A DNA stretch of 64,000 bases, from positions 18,976-82,975 of the forward strand of contig MEKT01000153.1 of NCBI GenBank assembly GCA_001767435.1, read 5' to 3'. Of the stretch, positions 17,873-28,836 are shown in pieces; the first letter of the stretch is position 1; each line of letters starts with the position of its first letter. The stretch comes from Acidobacteria bacterium RIFCSPLOWO2_02_FULL_65_29. GTDB lineage: Bacteria; Acidobacteriota; Vicinamibacteria; Vicinamibacterales; CAVVIG01. The position numbers and the translations under genes were made by a program. The notes under the pieces were generated by a model. The model saw only the letters and a list, made by a program, of their open reading frames with translations, made no database searches and was not told the origin of the DNA.

Positions 17873-19648
17873 TCAGGGCCGCCGATTGGCGCCGGTGAGC
17901 CTTCGGAGACGTCCGCCCTCGTCTCGCAGGAGCACGGCCGTCGCCGTGATCTCCACCACCCGCGCACCGCGAACCACGTCCCCGGCCTCCACGATTCGCC
18001 CGTCGATCAGGGCGAAGCGACGGTCGAGCCCGACGAGAATACTTTCGAGAGTCGCCTCGAAGGGTAAGGGCGCGGCGTCGGTCGCCGATTCGATCCTGGC
18101 AAGCGGAACACTCGTCGTCGGGCCCACGACGGCGGTGTCAACGTTCGAACGCGTGGGCGGCGTCGGGGGTGCATCCGCGGGCTTGCTTCGCGGCCGCGCC
18201 GGGAGCGCGGCTACGGGCCGGCCGCGGCGAGGCGCCGCCGCAGGAGCGGGATCGGGCTCGCCCCGCCGTAGCTCCGAAGGAGCGGGATCGGGCTGGCCCC
18301 GCCGAAGCTCCGAAGGAGCGAAGGCGGGCTCCTTCCCCGGTCGAAACTCTGGCCGTCGAAGCACGGTGGGTCCGGCCGTGGGCTCTCCCCGCCGAAGCCC
18401 CTCAGGAGCGGGATTGGGCGGAGCGAAGGCGGGCACGCCCGCCAACCGCAGGGGCAGCGCCGAGGCGGCCAGCACGGAAATCGGGCGCACAGCCGAACCC
18501 GGCCTCAACCGATCTTGAATGGCAAGGCCAAGCGCGAGGCCAGCCGCAGCGCCAGCCATCACCGCGGCGCCCCACAGGCGCGCGCGGCGCGCGCACCAGT
18601 GTCGTGGCCGGAGCAAGTCGAGCGGCGGATATGGGTCGGCGGCCGCCGCCCATGCAAGCCGTAGCGCCGGCACGTGCTCGCGACAGTCGTCGGCGTCGTC
18701 GGGGAGCCGGGTGCCGTCGATCGCAAACAGCGAGTCGAGCGGTTCGGTCTCGACATCGAGCAGCTCCGTCAGAGTCATCGCCATGCTGCGCAGATCCGGA
18801 ACGCCGCTCGCAATGCACACGTGCTGCAAGTGCTCGTGACCGAGACCTCCTTCGTCCAGAAACGCCGATAGGTCTCCAGCCAGGCGCGCAGCGATCTCCT
18901 CGCGCTCGCGAAGCGAGCGGTGCCCCTCGCATTCCTCGACGAATCCCCACGAGAGACCGGTCGCCGCGACGAGTGATCCGTCGCGTACAAGCGCCACCGA
19001 TGAGGCCGCTTCGTCGAGCGCCACGTACGCCTCGAGCCCGCCGCCTGGCGCGAGCGATCGCCGGGTGCGCGCCAGCGACAAGAGCGCCGCCGCCGGTGTC
19101 AGCAGGTGATCGACGCGAATGCCGGCATCGAGGAGCGGCTGAACCAGCGCGGCAACCTCGTCGGCCGGAGCCGACGCCAGGAGCACCGTCCGTCGACCGC
19201 CCTCGCCCCGGGGTGGCGTCGGCGTCCCAGGCAGGTCGTTGTCGGGTCGGGAGCCCTGGGTCAAAGGCCCGTTTCCGCGCCTGCGGCGTTTGAGCGGCGC
19301 AGAAGCGGCCGTTGGGGGATCCGCGATAGGCGCGATGTCGGCCAGCGTGCGCTCCACGCTCCGCCCGGCAGCCTGCGCCGCCGCCCGCGCCTCGCGTTGC
19401 ATTCGATCGTAGGGGGCGTCGGTGACAACCACGGGGCGATGGTCTGCGCCCTGAGCCCACACGACAGCCGTGGCGCGTCGGCCGCGCAAGGCCGTTAGCC
19501 GAGCGGCCGTTTCGGCCCCTCCACTTGGCAGCATCGCAAACGCCGTCACACGCGTCTCGGGGTGTTCCTGACGAGAATCCAGGCCACCGTCGATCTCGAT
19601 GATGCGGCAGGCCGTAGGCGACAGTTCGATACCGAGTCGAGTGGCCAA
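17873..19648 (-). CDS. PilM/MshI-like protein with GspB/MshK-like C-terminal domain
   Basis: A 591-residue protein with an unusual build. Residues 1-~340 resemble the actin-like PilM/MshI fold (MATRLGIELSPTACRIIEIDGG; YVALDEAASSVALVRDGSLVAATGLSWG). One membrane helix follows (LWGAAVMAGAAAGLALGLAI), then a proline/arginine-rich linker of ~120 residues containing a 12-residue repeat (ELRRGxPDPAPS), and a C-terminal domain FEATLESILVGLDRRFALIDGRIVEAGDVVRGARVVEITATAVLL. That last domain resembles the GspB/MshK/PilP C-terminus that links the inner membrane platform to the secretin. It starts at TTG. Together with the minus-strand genes at 21859-25647 it points to an MSHA-type pilus or type II secretion assembly. 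The domain assignments are by eye. Confidence 0.65.
   Translation of the reverse strand: MATRLGIELSPTACRIIEIDGGLDSRQEHPETRVTAFAMLPSGGAETAARLTALRGRRATAVVWAQGADHRPVVVTDAPYDRMQREARAAAQAAGRSVERTLADIAPIADPPTAASAPLKRRRRGNGPLTQGSRPDNDLPGTPTPPRGEGGRRTVLLASAPADEVAALVQPLLDAGIRVDHLLTPAAALLSLARTRRSLAPGGGLEAYVALDEAASSVALVRDGSLVAATGLSWGFVEECEGHRSLREREEIAARLAGDLSAFLDEGGLGHEHLQHVCIASGVPDLRSMAMTLTELLDVETEPLDSLFAIDGTRLPDDADDCREHVPALRLAWAAAADPYPPLDLLRPRHWCARRARLWGAAVMAGAAAGLALGLAIQDRLRPGSAVRPISVLAASALPLRLAGVPAFAPPNPAPEGLRRGEPTAGPTVLRRPEFRPGKEPAFAPSELRRGQPDPAPSELRRGEPDPAPAAAPRRGRPVAALPARPRSKPADAPPTPPTRSNVDTAVVGPTTSVPLARIESATDAAPLPFEATLESILVGLDRRFALIDGRIVEAGDVVRGARVVEITATAVLLRDEGGRLRRLTGANRRP
18229..18425. repeat. 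36-bp coding minisatellite in the PilM-like gene
   Basis: Copies of a 36-bp unit (CCCCGCCGWAGCTCCGAAGGAGCGGGATCGGGCT on the plus strand) begin at about 18225, 18261 and 18297, with a further related copy at 18388. On the minus strand they encode the 12-residue repeat ELRRG(E/Q)PDPAPS in the linker. Confidence 0.8.
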
Positions 19649-19847
19649 GGGGGGCTACACTGATTTTCGGCTGCTGGACCCGCAGTCAGTAGCGCTAATA
19701 CAGGGTTGCACACTATTGCACGACCCTGCCCGGCTCCGAAAAGCCGCGATCCCGGCCCCCCTCGGGAGCCTGAGCAGCCCGTGGTGAAAGTCCGGCGTCG
19801 CACCGAGACGGGCGAGGCGCCCCGCCGGCAAGGCGCGACGACCGCTG
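19649..19847. other. Intergenic region holding a structured repeat (copy A, 19773-19844)
   Basis: The gap upstream of the PilM-like gene contains copy A of a ~72-bp core (AGCAGCCCGTGGTG...GACGACCG) also found at 28837 and 29178. It is flanked by inverted arms CGGGAGCCTGA and TCAGGGCTCCCG. Within the core CGTCGC pairs with GCGACG. The core ends three bases before the acs stop codon. No gene is seen. Confidence 0.85.
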
Positions 19848-21830
<1,983 letters not shown>

Positions 21831-21858
21831 AGACCGGGAAGGATACCGTACGAGCCCT

Positions 21859-22986
21859 TCAACTGGATCCGATCTCGGCAAGCCGCGCGCGCACGCGTGC
21901 GGCCAGGTCGGGCTGGGTCAGCGCGCCGTACCTCAGAAACACCCGATAGTGTTCGATCGCCACCGCCGAGTCGCCGCCATCGTCGGCCACGACCGCGAGG
22001 TTATAGTGTGGGCCCGGGCTGCGTGGCGCGAGCGCGACGGCGCGTTGCAGAAGGTCGCGCGCCTCGGACGTGCGGCCCGCCGCGCGCTGAGCGAGCGCGA
22101 GGTTGACGAGCGACTCAACGTTCCTTCTGTCCGTGGCGAGCGCGACGCGAAATTCAGCCGCGGCCTGTTCCAGACGCCCGGCGGCCAGATGGAGGACGCC
22201 GAGGTTGTTGTGCGCCTTGACGTACTTTGGATCGATGGCAATCGCCCGCTGAAACTGGATCTCGGCGTCGGACTCGTCGCCGCGAGCCTGATAGAGCAAC
22301 CCGAGATTGTTGTGCACTTCAGGGCTCGCGTCGTTTTGCTCGAGCAGCGCCCGATACTTTGCGAGCGCGTTGTCGAAATCGCCGACCCGCTGGTAATAGA
22401 GGGCGAGCGCGAAGTGGTCGACCGACGGCGGCTGTCCCGCGGCGACTGCCGGCGCTGGAGGCACCGGAGGCGCCGGCTGAGGTCGCACCGGCGTGCGACT
22501 TGGTGGCGGGCTTGGCCGCGTCGCGGGCCTAGGCCCCGTGCTCGGCGGCGTGGGCGCGACGGGCGTAGTCGGGCGCGCTTGCGCCGTCGAAGCCGTCGGC
22601 CCTTGTCCAGAGGGCGGCACCGGCGCGGGCAGTGGGGAAGAGGGTAAGGGGGTCGTCGCCGACAATGCGGTCGTGGTGGCTCCGGCCGACGTCGCACTGG
22701 AGGGCACGGCCGTCGTCGTCGGGGATGCACTGGCGGCCGCCGAGCGTGGCGCTTCCGACGGCGAAGGCGCAAGAAAATAGATCAGGATGGTGATGCCAAC
22801 GAACCCTGCCGCGAGTGCGGCCAGGCCACCCACGATCAGTCTGACCCCGGAGCCTCCGCGGCCCTCGCTCTGCCGCGGATAGCCGAGTGTCGCCAGGACC
22901 GCGTCGGCGCGCGGGTTGTCGCTGCTGTCACCTTCTTCCGCTTCGCGCCGCGTCGCACGGCGGAGCGCGTCGAGAATGAAGCTCAC
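21859..22986 (-). CDS. GspB/MshN-like membrane-anchored TPR protein
   Basis: A 375-residue inner-membrane protein. The first residues [19 protein letters not shown] match the N-terminus of GspB-type proteins; a membrane helix follows ([23 protein letters not shown]), then a proline/threonine-rich periplasmic linker, then at least four TPR units ([52 protein letters not shown]). This layout fits MshN, the TPR protein of MSHA pilus loci. Its ATG overlaps the stop of the ATPase gene by 4 bp, so both are translationally coupled. It would bridge the ExeA-like ATPase to the pilus or secretin machinery; this is inference from family context. Confidence 0.75.
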   Translation of the reverse strand: MSFILDALRRATRREAEEGDSSDNPRADAVLATLGYPRQSEGRGGSGVRLIVGGLAALAAGFVGITILIYFLAPSPSEAPRSAAASASPTTTAVPSSATSAGATTTALSATTPLPSSPLPAPVPPSGQGPTASTAQARPTTPVAPTPPSTGPRPATRPSPPPSRTPVRPQPAPPVPPAPAVAAGQPPSVDHFALALYYQRVGDFDNALAKYRALLEQNDASPEVHNNLGLLYQARGDESDAEIQFQRAIAIDPKYVKAHNNLGVLHLAAGRLEQAAAEFRVALATDRRNVESLVNLALAQRAAGRTSEARDLLQRAVALAPRSPGPHYNLAVVADDGGDSAVAIEHYRVFLRYGALTQPDLAARVRARLAEIGSS

Positions 22987-24305
22987 CGCGAGGTTCCTGT
23001 GGCGACCGCGGACGTCACAACCTGGACGTCGAGCTCGGGGGCGGCCGCTCGAAGACGCGCCGCGTCAACCGCGGCCGCATCGGGATCAGTGTACGTCCCA
23101 GCGAGCACACGTTGCCAGCGCCCGTCGCGGCCATGATCGACCGTCGCGTGGAACACGTCGTAGCCGGAAGCCTCGAGCCACTCGGTCAACGATCGAATAT
23201 CCGCTTCGGAGCCAGCGGTTTGCGGATACGACGCCGTGAGAATAGTCAGTGGCGCATCGACCGGCAGCTCGCGAGCTGCAGGCGAACGCGCAAGTTCCGG
23301 CATGAGCGTCACGTCGGTGGCGGGACGGCTACTGGCCTCGAGCGTGGCGACCTCGAAGCGCTCGTACAGCCACGCCGTCACGCCAACCGACACTGCCGAC
23401 GCCAGCAGCGCCACGAGCGCGCCGACCGCAAGGGGCGCCCCACGAAGCAACGTAAACCGCGGCGCCGACGCGCGCGGCAGATCGAGACTGGCGGCGGCGT
23501 GCGTCACCATCTCGGGTGTGATCCGGCTCGCCCGGGCCGAAAAGCCGGCCATGAGCGCGCGATCGCAAATCATATTGATGACTCGCGGGATGCCGCCCGA
23601 CAGTGTGTGCACCAGCGCCAGCGCCTTCGCGGCGAACGCGACCGAGGCCGAGCCGCCCGCAATCGTCAATCGATGCGCCACGTAGGCCGCGACCGTCTCG
23701 GGATCGAGCGGCTTCAGCTCGTAGCGGATCGACACGCGCTGATCGAGCTGGCGCAGACCGGGCGATCGGAGCAGCGTCTGCAGGTTCAGCTGCCCCACGA
23801 GCACGATCTGCAGGAGCTTCTCCTTGTCGGTTTCGAGGTTCGAGAGAATCCGAATCTGCTCGAGCACGGCCAGCGGCAGGTTCTGGGCCTCGTCGATGAT
23901 GAGCACGGCGCTCGCTTTGAGGGGAATCAAGCCGAGCAAAAAATCCTGAAGCGTGTCGATCAGCTCCTGCTTGCTGACGCCCGCGAGCTGGCCGGCCTTG
24001 ACCTCGTCACGGGAGATGACGCCAAAGTCCTGCAGGATACGCTTCAGCAGGTCTTCTTCCGACAGAAACGGGTTCAACACGAGCGCGGTAAACGTGTTGC
24101 GGTCGATCTGCTCGAGCACCGCACGGCAGAGCGTCGTCTTGCCAGTACCGATGTCACCCGTGACGACGACGAAACCCTCGCGGCGGCGGATCGCGTACTG
24201 GAGCAGCTCGAACGCGTTGGCGTGCGACTGACTCCGATAGAGGAACTTCGGATCCGGCGTCAGGCTGAAGGGCTTCTCGGTGAAGCCGTAATACTTCTCG
24301 TACAT
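22983..24305 (-). CDS. ExeA/MshM-like AAA ATPase with SPOR domain
   Basis: A 440-residue inner-membrane ATPase. The N-terminus MYEKYYGFTEKPFSLTPDPKFLY is the ExeA/GspA/MshM signature; Walker A is GDIGTGKTT, Walker B VLIIDEAQN, sensor region LVGQLNL. One transmembrane helix follows near residue 290 (APLAVGALVALLASAVSVGVTAWL) and a C-terminal SPOR-like domain (DGRWQRVLAGTYTDPDAAAVDAARLRA) that would bind denuded peptidoglycan. GspA-type proteins insert secretins through peptidoglycan, which fits the secretin gene immediately upstream (70 bp). SPOR in place of the usual peptidoglycan-binding domain is a variation worth noting. Confidence 0.85.
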   Translation of the reverse strand: MYEKYYGFTEKPFSLTPDPKFLYRSQSHANAFELLQYAIRRREGFVVVTGDIGTGKTTLCRAVLEQIDRNTFTALVLNPFLSEEDLLKRILQDFGVISRDEVKAGQLAGVSKQELIDTLQDFLLGLIPLKASAVLIIDEAQNLPLAVLEQIRILSNLETDKEKLLQIVLVGQLNLQTLLRSPGLRQLDQRVSIRYELKPLDPETVAAYVAHRLTIAGGSASVAFAAKALALVHTLSGGIPRVINMICDRALMAGFSARASRITPEMVTHAAASLDLPRASAPRFTLLRGAPLAVGALVALLASAVSVGVTAWLYERFEVATLEASSRPATDVTLMPELARSPAARELPVDAPLTILTASYPQTAGSEADIRSLTEWLEASGYDVFHATVDHGRDGRWQRVLAGTYTDPDAAAVDAARLRAAAPELDVQVVTSAVATGTSR

Positions 24306-24375
24306 GCGTTCCCTAGAGTGCGTTGCGACGTTGACCGACGAGAATCGCCACCACGGGAGAGTCCAGTCACGACAC

Positions 24376-25647
24376 TCACGGCGCGCCGATTGGGCTCAGG
24401 ATCCTCGGCGTCAGGAGGATCACCAGCTCGACGCGTTTTCTGACGACGACCGTCGAGCGGCCGAACCAACCGCCGGTGATGCCGACGTTTCTGCGCTCGC
24501 GCGTTTCGCGATCGCGCGGCAGGCCCGTAATCACGATCGTCTCCCCGTCGCGAACCCGCGCCAGGATGTCTGTCTCCTGCCGCGACGTCGTCGCCGGTTG
24601 ATCGGCGGTCTGCTGCACGACAATCGGCGTGAGGCTCAGCGTGACGAGCCCTTCGTCGGAAATCTGGGGGGTGACGCCAAGCGTCACGTCCTGCATCGGC
24701 CCGCTGCCGGCCGAAGGCATTCGGGACGCCCGAACGATCGCCGGCTCGTTGTTGAGCGCGAGCAGTTGCGGGTTGGCCAGGGTCGTCACCGTGCCCTGTT
24801 CGTCGAGCGCTGTGAGAAAACGCCCGATGTCGGCGATGCGAAGGCTCGCGGGCGCGGAGCGCGGGGCCGCGCCGCCGGTCGAACCCCGTGCCGTGCCTTC
24901 GGCCAGCGCGCCCCAGTCGAGGGACTGGGCATCTGCTTCGTTCAATTCGACTTCGAGTACGCGCGCGTCGATCTTGACCTGGCGATGCACGCGGTCGTCC
25001 ACGGCCTCGAGATAGTCGGCCACGCGATCGAGCCGCTCGGGCGCGTCGGTGACCTGCAGCAGCCCGGCTTTCCGATCGAGGCTGAACGTCCCGCGATCGG
25101 ACAAGAGCGATCGCACGCCGCTCGAGAGGTCGGCGAACACGTCGGCGTTCGTCTCGCTCGACACGCGCGCGAAGCTGGCGCCAGGCGTGGCCACGCCAGC
25201 GCTGGCGTCGCCGATTCGCCGGGTGGCGATGTAGTTGACGCTGAACAGTCGCGTGTCGAGCTCGCGGCGAAACACGCGGATGAACGACCCGTCGACCTCG
25301 AAGTCGAGCCCGAGCCCCGGCAGAATCATCTCGAGCGCCTGGCGGACCGTCACCTGCTTCAGGTCGCCGATGAACGAGCCGGCGATGTCGGGGTCCGGAA
25401 CGACGCTGAGCGAGGTGCCGCGCACCAGGAGCAGCAGAAGATCCTGCACCGGCACCGGCTGAGTGAAGGCCAGCGTGAACGCGCGATTATCGAGGTCGGC
25501 CGAGAGCGCGCGCTCGTCGAGCTGGGTCAGAGGCAGCGGCGGCAGCTGGCCAGGCCCGGGCGCCGCCGGCTGCTGCGCCCAAACGGGCGCCGTCAGCAGG
25601 CAGGTGCAGGCAAGACCAAGCGCCAGCGCACCGGCGCGCCCGAACAC
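24376..25647 (-). CDS. MshL/PilQ-like secretin
   Basis: An outer-membrane secretin, about 423 residues from the chosen GTG (FGRAGALALGLACTCLLTAPVWAQ forms a clean signal peptide). An STN/N0 domain (VQDLLLLLVRGTSLSVVPDPDIAGSFIGDLKQVTVRQALEMIL) is followed by RLFSVNYIATRRIG, an N1-type segment and the secretin core (VKIDARVLEVELNEADAQSLDWGAL; VTTLANPQLLALNNEPAIVRA; VTLGVTPQISDEGLVTLSLTPIV; ILARVRDGETIVITGLP; VELVILLTPRIL). Order and similarity fit MshL. The upstream ORF extension is encoded by octamer and heptamer arrays. It heads the minus-strand order secretin, ExeA-like ATPase, TPR protein, the same as mshL-mshM-mshN. Pilins and the assembly ATPase are not in the window. Confidence 0.82.
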   Translation of the reverse strand: MFGRAGALALGLACTCLLTAPVWAQQPAAPGPGQLPPLPLTQLDERALSADLDNRAFTLAFTQPVPVQDLLLLLVRGTSLSVVPDPDIAGSFIGDLKQVTVRQALEMILPGLGLDFEVDGSFIRVFRRELDTRLFSVNYIATRRIGDASAGVATPGASFARVSSETNADVFADLSSGVRSLLSDRGTFSLDRKAGLLQVTDAPERLDRVADYLEAVDDRVHRQVKIDARVLEVELNEADAQSLDWGALAEGTARGSTGGAAPRSAPASLRIADIGRFLTALDEQGTVTTLANPQLLALNNEPAIVRASRMPSAGSGPMQDVTLGVTPQISDEGLVTLSLTPIVVQQTADQPATTSRQETDILARVRDGETIVITGLPRDRETRERRNVGITGGWFGRSTVVVRKRVELVILLTPRILSPIGAP

Positions 25648-25653
25648 CGGTAC

Positions 25654-25693
25654 GCCTGTGCGCCTGTGCACCCTTGCACCTGTGCACCCTTGC
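25654..25693. repeat. Octamer array (ACCYKTGC family) at the secretin 5' end
   Basis: Five 8-bp units: GCCTGTGC, GCCTGTGC, ACCCTTGC, ACCTGTGC, ACCCTTGC. It ends seven bases before the chosen secretin start, read on the minus strand. Confidence 0.88.
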
Positions 25694-25803
25694 ACCCGGA
25701 GAAACACCCACTCCACGTCATACAGTTTCGGTTGGACGAGAGGTTGGCGATAGGACGCAGCGCCGTGCAATCGCGTGCAGTGAATCGCCCATCGGCGAAG
25801 TTG

Positions 25804-25862
25804 ACAGTTAACAGTCAACAGTTCGCGGCTCTGTGAACTGTCAACTGTTGACTGTCGACTTG
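25804..25862. repeat. Inverted heptamer arrays downstream of the inositol-phosphate synthase gene
   Basis: ACAGTTA-ACAGTCA-ACAGTTC on the left and GAACTGT-CAACTGT-TGACTGT-CGACTTG on the right, with a 10-bp spacer. The halves are near-perfect reverse complements, so a hairpin of about 20 bp can form; it may serve as terminator for the gene ending at 25874. Confidence 0.88.
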
Positions 25863-25873
25863 CTGCCCGCTGA

Positions 25874-27187
25874 TCAGTCGTAGTACTCCCGGCCGAGATG
25901 CGTGATGAGCTCTTCGCCTTTGAGATACCGCAGCGTGTTCTTCAGTTTCATCAGCTGAATGAACAGGTCGTGTTCGGGGTAGAGGCCCTTGGCGTGCACC
26001 GGGCTCTTGAAGTAGAACGACAGCCATTCCTGGATACCGTGCATGCCCGCGCGCTTCGCCAGATCGAGGAACAACGCCACGTCGAGCACGATCGGCGCCG
26101 CCAGAATGCTGTCTCGGCACAGGAAGTTGATCTTGAGCTGCATCGGGTACCCGAGCCAGCCCACCAGATCGATGTTGTCCCAGCCTTCCTTGTTGTCGCC
26201 CCGGGGCGGATAGTAGTTGATCCGCACGACGTGGCAGAGGTCCTTGTAGAGATCAGGGTAGAGCTGCGGCTGCAGGATGTAGTCGAGCACCGACTTCTTG
26301 CTTTCCTCTTTGGTCTTGAACGACTCGGGATCGTCGAGCACCTCTCCGTCGCGGTTGCCGAGAATATTGGTCGAATACCAGCCCTGCACGCCGAGCAGTC
26401 GCGCCTTGAGACCGGGCGCGATGATGGTCTTGATGAGCGTCTGCCCCGTCTTCAGGTCCTTGCCGGCCAGCGGCGAGCCGGTTCGCGCCGCCAGGTCCAC
26501 GAGCGCCGGGATATCGGCGGTGAGATTGGGCGCCGCGTTCGCGTACGGAATCCCTTCGCGAATGGCCGCGTAGGCATAGACCATGCTCGAGGGAATCGAG
26601 GGATCGTCGGCTTCGAGTGCGTGCTCGAACGCGTCGAGCGAGGCGTGCGCCGCGCCTTCGGTCATGTAGACTTCGGTGCTGCCGCACCAGACCATCACGA
26701 GCCGATCAAGGTTGTTGTCGGACTTGAATCTGCGAATGTCGGTGACCACCTGCTCGGCCAGGTCCTTCTTGTTCTTTCCTTTCTTGACGTTCGGGCCATC
26801 GAGCCGCTTCACGTACCGCTGATCGAAGACCGCGGGCCACGGCCGGATCTTCTCGAGCTCGGGCTTCACGCGGTCGAGCAGCGACGGTTCGATCACGCCG
26901 GCCGTGCGCGCGGCCGCATAGCAGTCGTCCTCGAAAATGTCCCATCCACCGAAGACAAGGTCGTCGAGACCCGAGAGCGGTACGACGTCGCTGATCTTCG
27001 GCGAGCGCCCTTCCGTCCGCTTCCCAAGGCGGACGGTCCCCATCTGCGTCAACGAGCCGATCGGCTTGGCGAAGCCCTTCCGGATCGCCAGCACGCCAGC
27101 GATCGTCGTGGTGCTGACGGCGCCGAGACCGACGAGGAGGATGCCTAACCTTCCGCGCGCGGGAGCGATGTCGACAGGTGTGGACAC
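25874..27187 (-). CDS. ino1: myo-Inositol-1-phosphate synthase
   Basis: A 437-residue NAD-dependent cytoplasmic enzyme that cyclises glucose-6-phosphate to inositol-3-phosphate, the first step to inositol lipids or osmolytes. The NAD-binding start RLGILLVGLGAVSTTTIAGVLA, VMVWCGSTEVYM, the substrate/catalytic region KDLKTGQTLIKTIIAPGLKARLLGVQGWYSTNILGNRDGEVL and SFKTKEESKKSVLDYIL are intact and diagnostic. It stands alone on the minus strand, with heptamer arrays on both sides. A suppressor of SD doubt: upstream DNA at 27188-27205 contains GGAGGA-like purines on the plus strand only, so the ribosome site is weak. Confidence 0.95.
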   Translation of the reverse strand: MSTPVDIAPARGRLGILLVGLGAVSTTTIAGVLAIRKGFAKPIGSLTQMGTVRLGKRTEGRSPKISDVVPLSGLDDLVFGGWDIFEDDCYAAARTAGVIEPSLLDRVKPELEKIRPWPAVFDQRYVKRLDGPNVKKGKNKKDLAEQVVTDIRRFKSDNNLDRLVMVWCGSTEVYMTEGAAHASLDAFEHALEADDPSIPSSMVYAYAAIREGIPYANAAPNLTADIPALVDLAARTGSPLAGKDLKTGQTLIKTIIAPGLKARLLGVQGWYSTNILGNRDGEVLDDPESFKTKEESKKSVLDYILQPQLYPDLYKDLCHVVRINYYPPRGDNKEGWDNIDLVGWLGYPMQLKINFLCRDSILAAPIVLDVALFLDLAKRAGMHGIQEWLSFYFKSPVHAKGLYPEHDLFIQLMKLKNTLRYLKGEELITHLGREYYD

Positions 27188-27213
27188 GGAGGAGAACTAT
27201 ATATCAGGAAGAA

Positions 27214-27325
27214 GTTGACAGCTGATAGTTCACAGTCAACAGTTCGCTGATCAGGGCCAACGGGTTGAAGTCGAGCCCGAACTGCCAACTGTCGACTGTC
27301 GACTGTCAACTGTGAACTCTTCACG
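27214..27325. repeat. Inverted ACAGTYA / ACTGTCG heptamer arrays between divergent genes
   Basis: Left arm TTGACAGCTGATAGTTCACAGTCAACAGTT and right arm CCAACTGTCGACTGTCGACTGTCAACTGTGAACT, separated by about 35 bp. The arms are reverse complements of one unit family, like 25804-25862. It fills the gap between the inositol-phosphate synthase gene and the methyltransferase-like gene. Confidence 0.85.
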
Positions 27326-27339
27326 GTAAACTGTCCCCC

Positions 27340-27891
27340 ATGCTGAAGCGCCGCGACGATCCATTCATGCTCGTCGTCGGCATGACCGGCGTGAAGATGG
27401 GCGATCGGCTCGCGCAGGTCGGCTGCGCCGATGGTGCAAGGCTCGCCGCTGTCGCGGCGAAAGTGGGATTGTCGGGCCGCGCCGTGGCAGTCGTGGCCGA
27501 CGAACCGGCGGCTGCGCGCGCCCGAAAAGGCGCGGCGCGCGCCGGTGTCCTCGTCGAGCTCGAAATCGCGCCCCCAACGCGCCTCCCGCTCGATGACGCG
27601 GCGTTCGATCTGGCGATCATCGACGACACTGACGGCCTTCTGGCGGGGCTGGCCGCGGACGACCGCGCGGCCGCCATTCATGAGGCCCGCCGCATCGTCC
27701 GCCCGGGCGGGCGCGTGATGGTGATTGGCGCCGCGCCGCGCGTCGGCCTCGGCGCGTTCTTCACGCGCACCCCCGGCAGCCCGCGCTTCGATCCGACGCC
27801 ACTCCTGTCGGCCGACGAGTTTCGATCCGTGCGCACCCTCGCCGAGCGCGACGGCCTGGTGTTTGTGGAAGCGCTGAAGCCAAGGACCTGA
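27340..27891 (+). CDS. Methyltransferase-like protein (class I SAM fold)
   Basis: A 183-residue cytoplasmic protein. Motif I-like GDRLAQVGCADGARLAAVAAKVG, then VLVELEIAPPTRLPLDDAAFDLAIIDDT and the post-motif RIVRPGGRVMVIGAAP follow the class I methyltransferase order. The glycine-rich loop (VGCADGARL) is weaker than the usual E/DxGxGxG, so SAM binding is likely but not certain. No substrate can be named. The gene ends 5 bp before the hydroxypyruvate isomerase gene, so the two form an operon. Confidence 0.7.
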   Translation: MLKRRDDPFMLVVGMTGVKMGDRLAQVGCADGARLAAVAAKVGLSGRAVAVVADEPAAARARKGAARAGVLVELEIAPPTRLPLDDAAFDLAIIDDTDGLLAGLAADDRAAAIHEARRIVRPGGRVMVIGAAPRVGLGAFFTRTPGSPRFDPTPLLSADEFRSVRTLAERDGLVFVEALKPRT

Positions 27892-27896
27892 CGAGC

Positions 27897-28679
27897 ATGC
27901 CGCGATTTGCCGCCAATCTGACCATGATGTTCAACGAAGTCGGCTTTATCGACCGCTTCGCGGCGGCGGCGAAGGCGGGCTTCGCCGGTGTCGAGTACCT
28001 GTTTCCGTACGACGACGACGTCACGGTGCTGAAGCAGGCGCTCGACGACAGCCGCCTGACGCAGGTGCTGCATAATCTTCCCGCGGGCAACTGGCAGTCC
28101 GGCGAGCGGGGCATCGCCTGCCATCCCGATCGCACGAAAGAATTCGACGAGGGCGTCGAGCGGGCCGTCACGTACGCCACCGCGCTTGGCTGCACGCAGG
28201 TCAATTGCCTCGCCGGCATCGTTCCGGCGGGCGCCCATCCGTCGGATGTGCGCGCGACGTTTGTCGGCAATCTCAAGCGCGCGGCCGCCAGGCTGAAATC
28301 GGCCGGTATCCGTCTGCTCATCGAGCCCATCAACACGCGCGATATTCCGAATTTCTTCTTGAGCAGAACGGCGCAGGCCATCGAGATCATCGAAGCGGTC
28401 GGGTCCGACAATCTGTTCTTGCAGTACGACGTCTACCACATGCAGATCATGGAGGGCGACCTCTCCAGGACGATCGAACGGCACCTGCCGCTCATCGCTC
28501 ATATGCAGATCGCCGATCCGCCCGCGCGCCACGAACCCGGCACGGGCGAGATCAATTTCAGCTATCTCTTCAAACAGATTGACAAATTCGGGTACGCCGG
28601 CTGGATCGGCTGCGAATACAAGCCCGCCGGTCGGACTGAAGACGGGCTGGGGTGGATGAGATCAGTCGATAGTCGATAG
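27897..28679 (+). CDS. hyi: Hydroxypyruvate isomerase family protein
   Basis: A 260-residue TIM-barrel sugar isomerase that interconverts hydroxypyruvate and tartronate semialdehyde in glyoxylate or allantoin metabolism, or a related OtnI-type ketotetronate isomerase. The first strand MPRFAANLTMMFNEVGFIDRFAAAAKAGFAGVEYLFPYD and the two catalytic glutamates (LIEPINTRDIPNFFL and WIGCEYKP) are present. No glyoxylate carboligase or tartronate reductase gene is near, so the pathway is not settled by context. The last residues SVDSR and the TAG stop are made by a TAGTCGA heptamer (AGTCGATAGTCGATAGT). Confidence 0.88.
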   Translation: MPRFAANLTMMFNEVGFIDRFAAAAKAGFAGVEYLFPYDDDVTVLKQALDDSRLTQVLHNLPAGNWQSGERGIACHPDRTKEFDEGVERAVTYATALGCTQVNCLAGIVPAGAHPSDVRATFVGNLKRAAARLKSAGIRLLIEPINTRDIPNFFLSRTAQAIEIIEAVGSDNLFLQYDVYHMQIMEGDLSRTIERHLPLIAHMQIADPPARHEPGTGEINFSYLFKQIDKFGYAGWIGCEYKPAGRTEDGLGWMRSVDSR

Positions 28680-28836
28680 TCCTGATCCAGCCACACCCTG
28701 TCACGCCCGGAGCACAGCCGAATCGCCGCACCCCTCGCCAGGCGGAAGTTTTGGGCCGGAACAGCCGAAAAACCTCAGAAGGCCGGCCAAGGGCCGGCGG
28801 AGGGATGCGGCAAGGCTTTTGCCTCGTCCAGGCACG
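28680..28836. other. Non-coding region downstream of hyi
   Basis: I see no gene. GGCCGGCC-AAG-GGCCGGC (28781-28798) forms a short perfect hairpin that could end the upstream transcript, though there is no T-tract. Confidence 0.5.
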
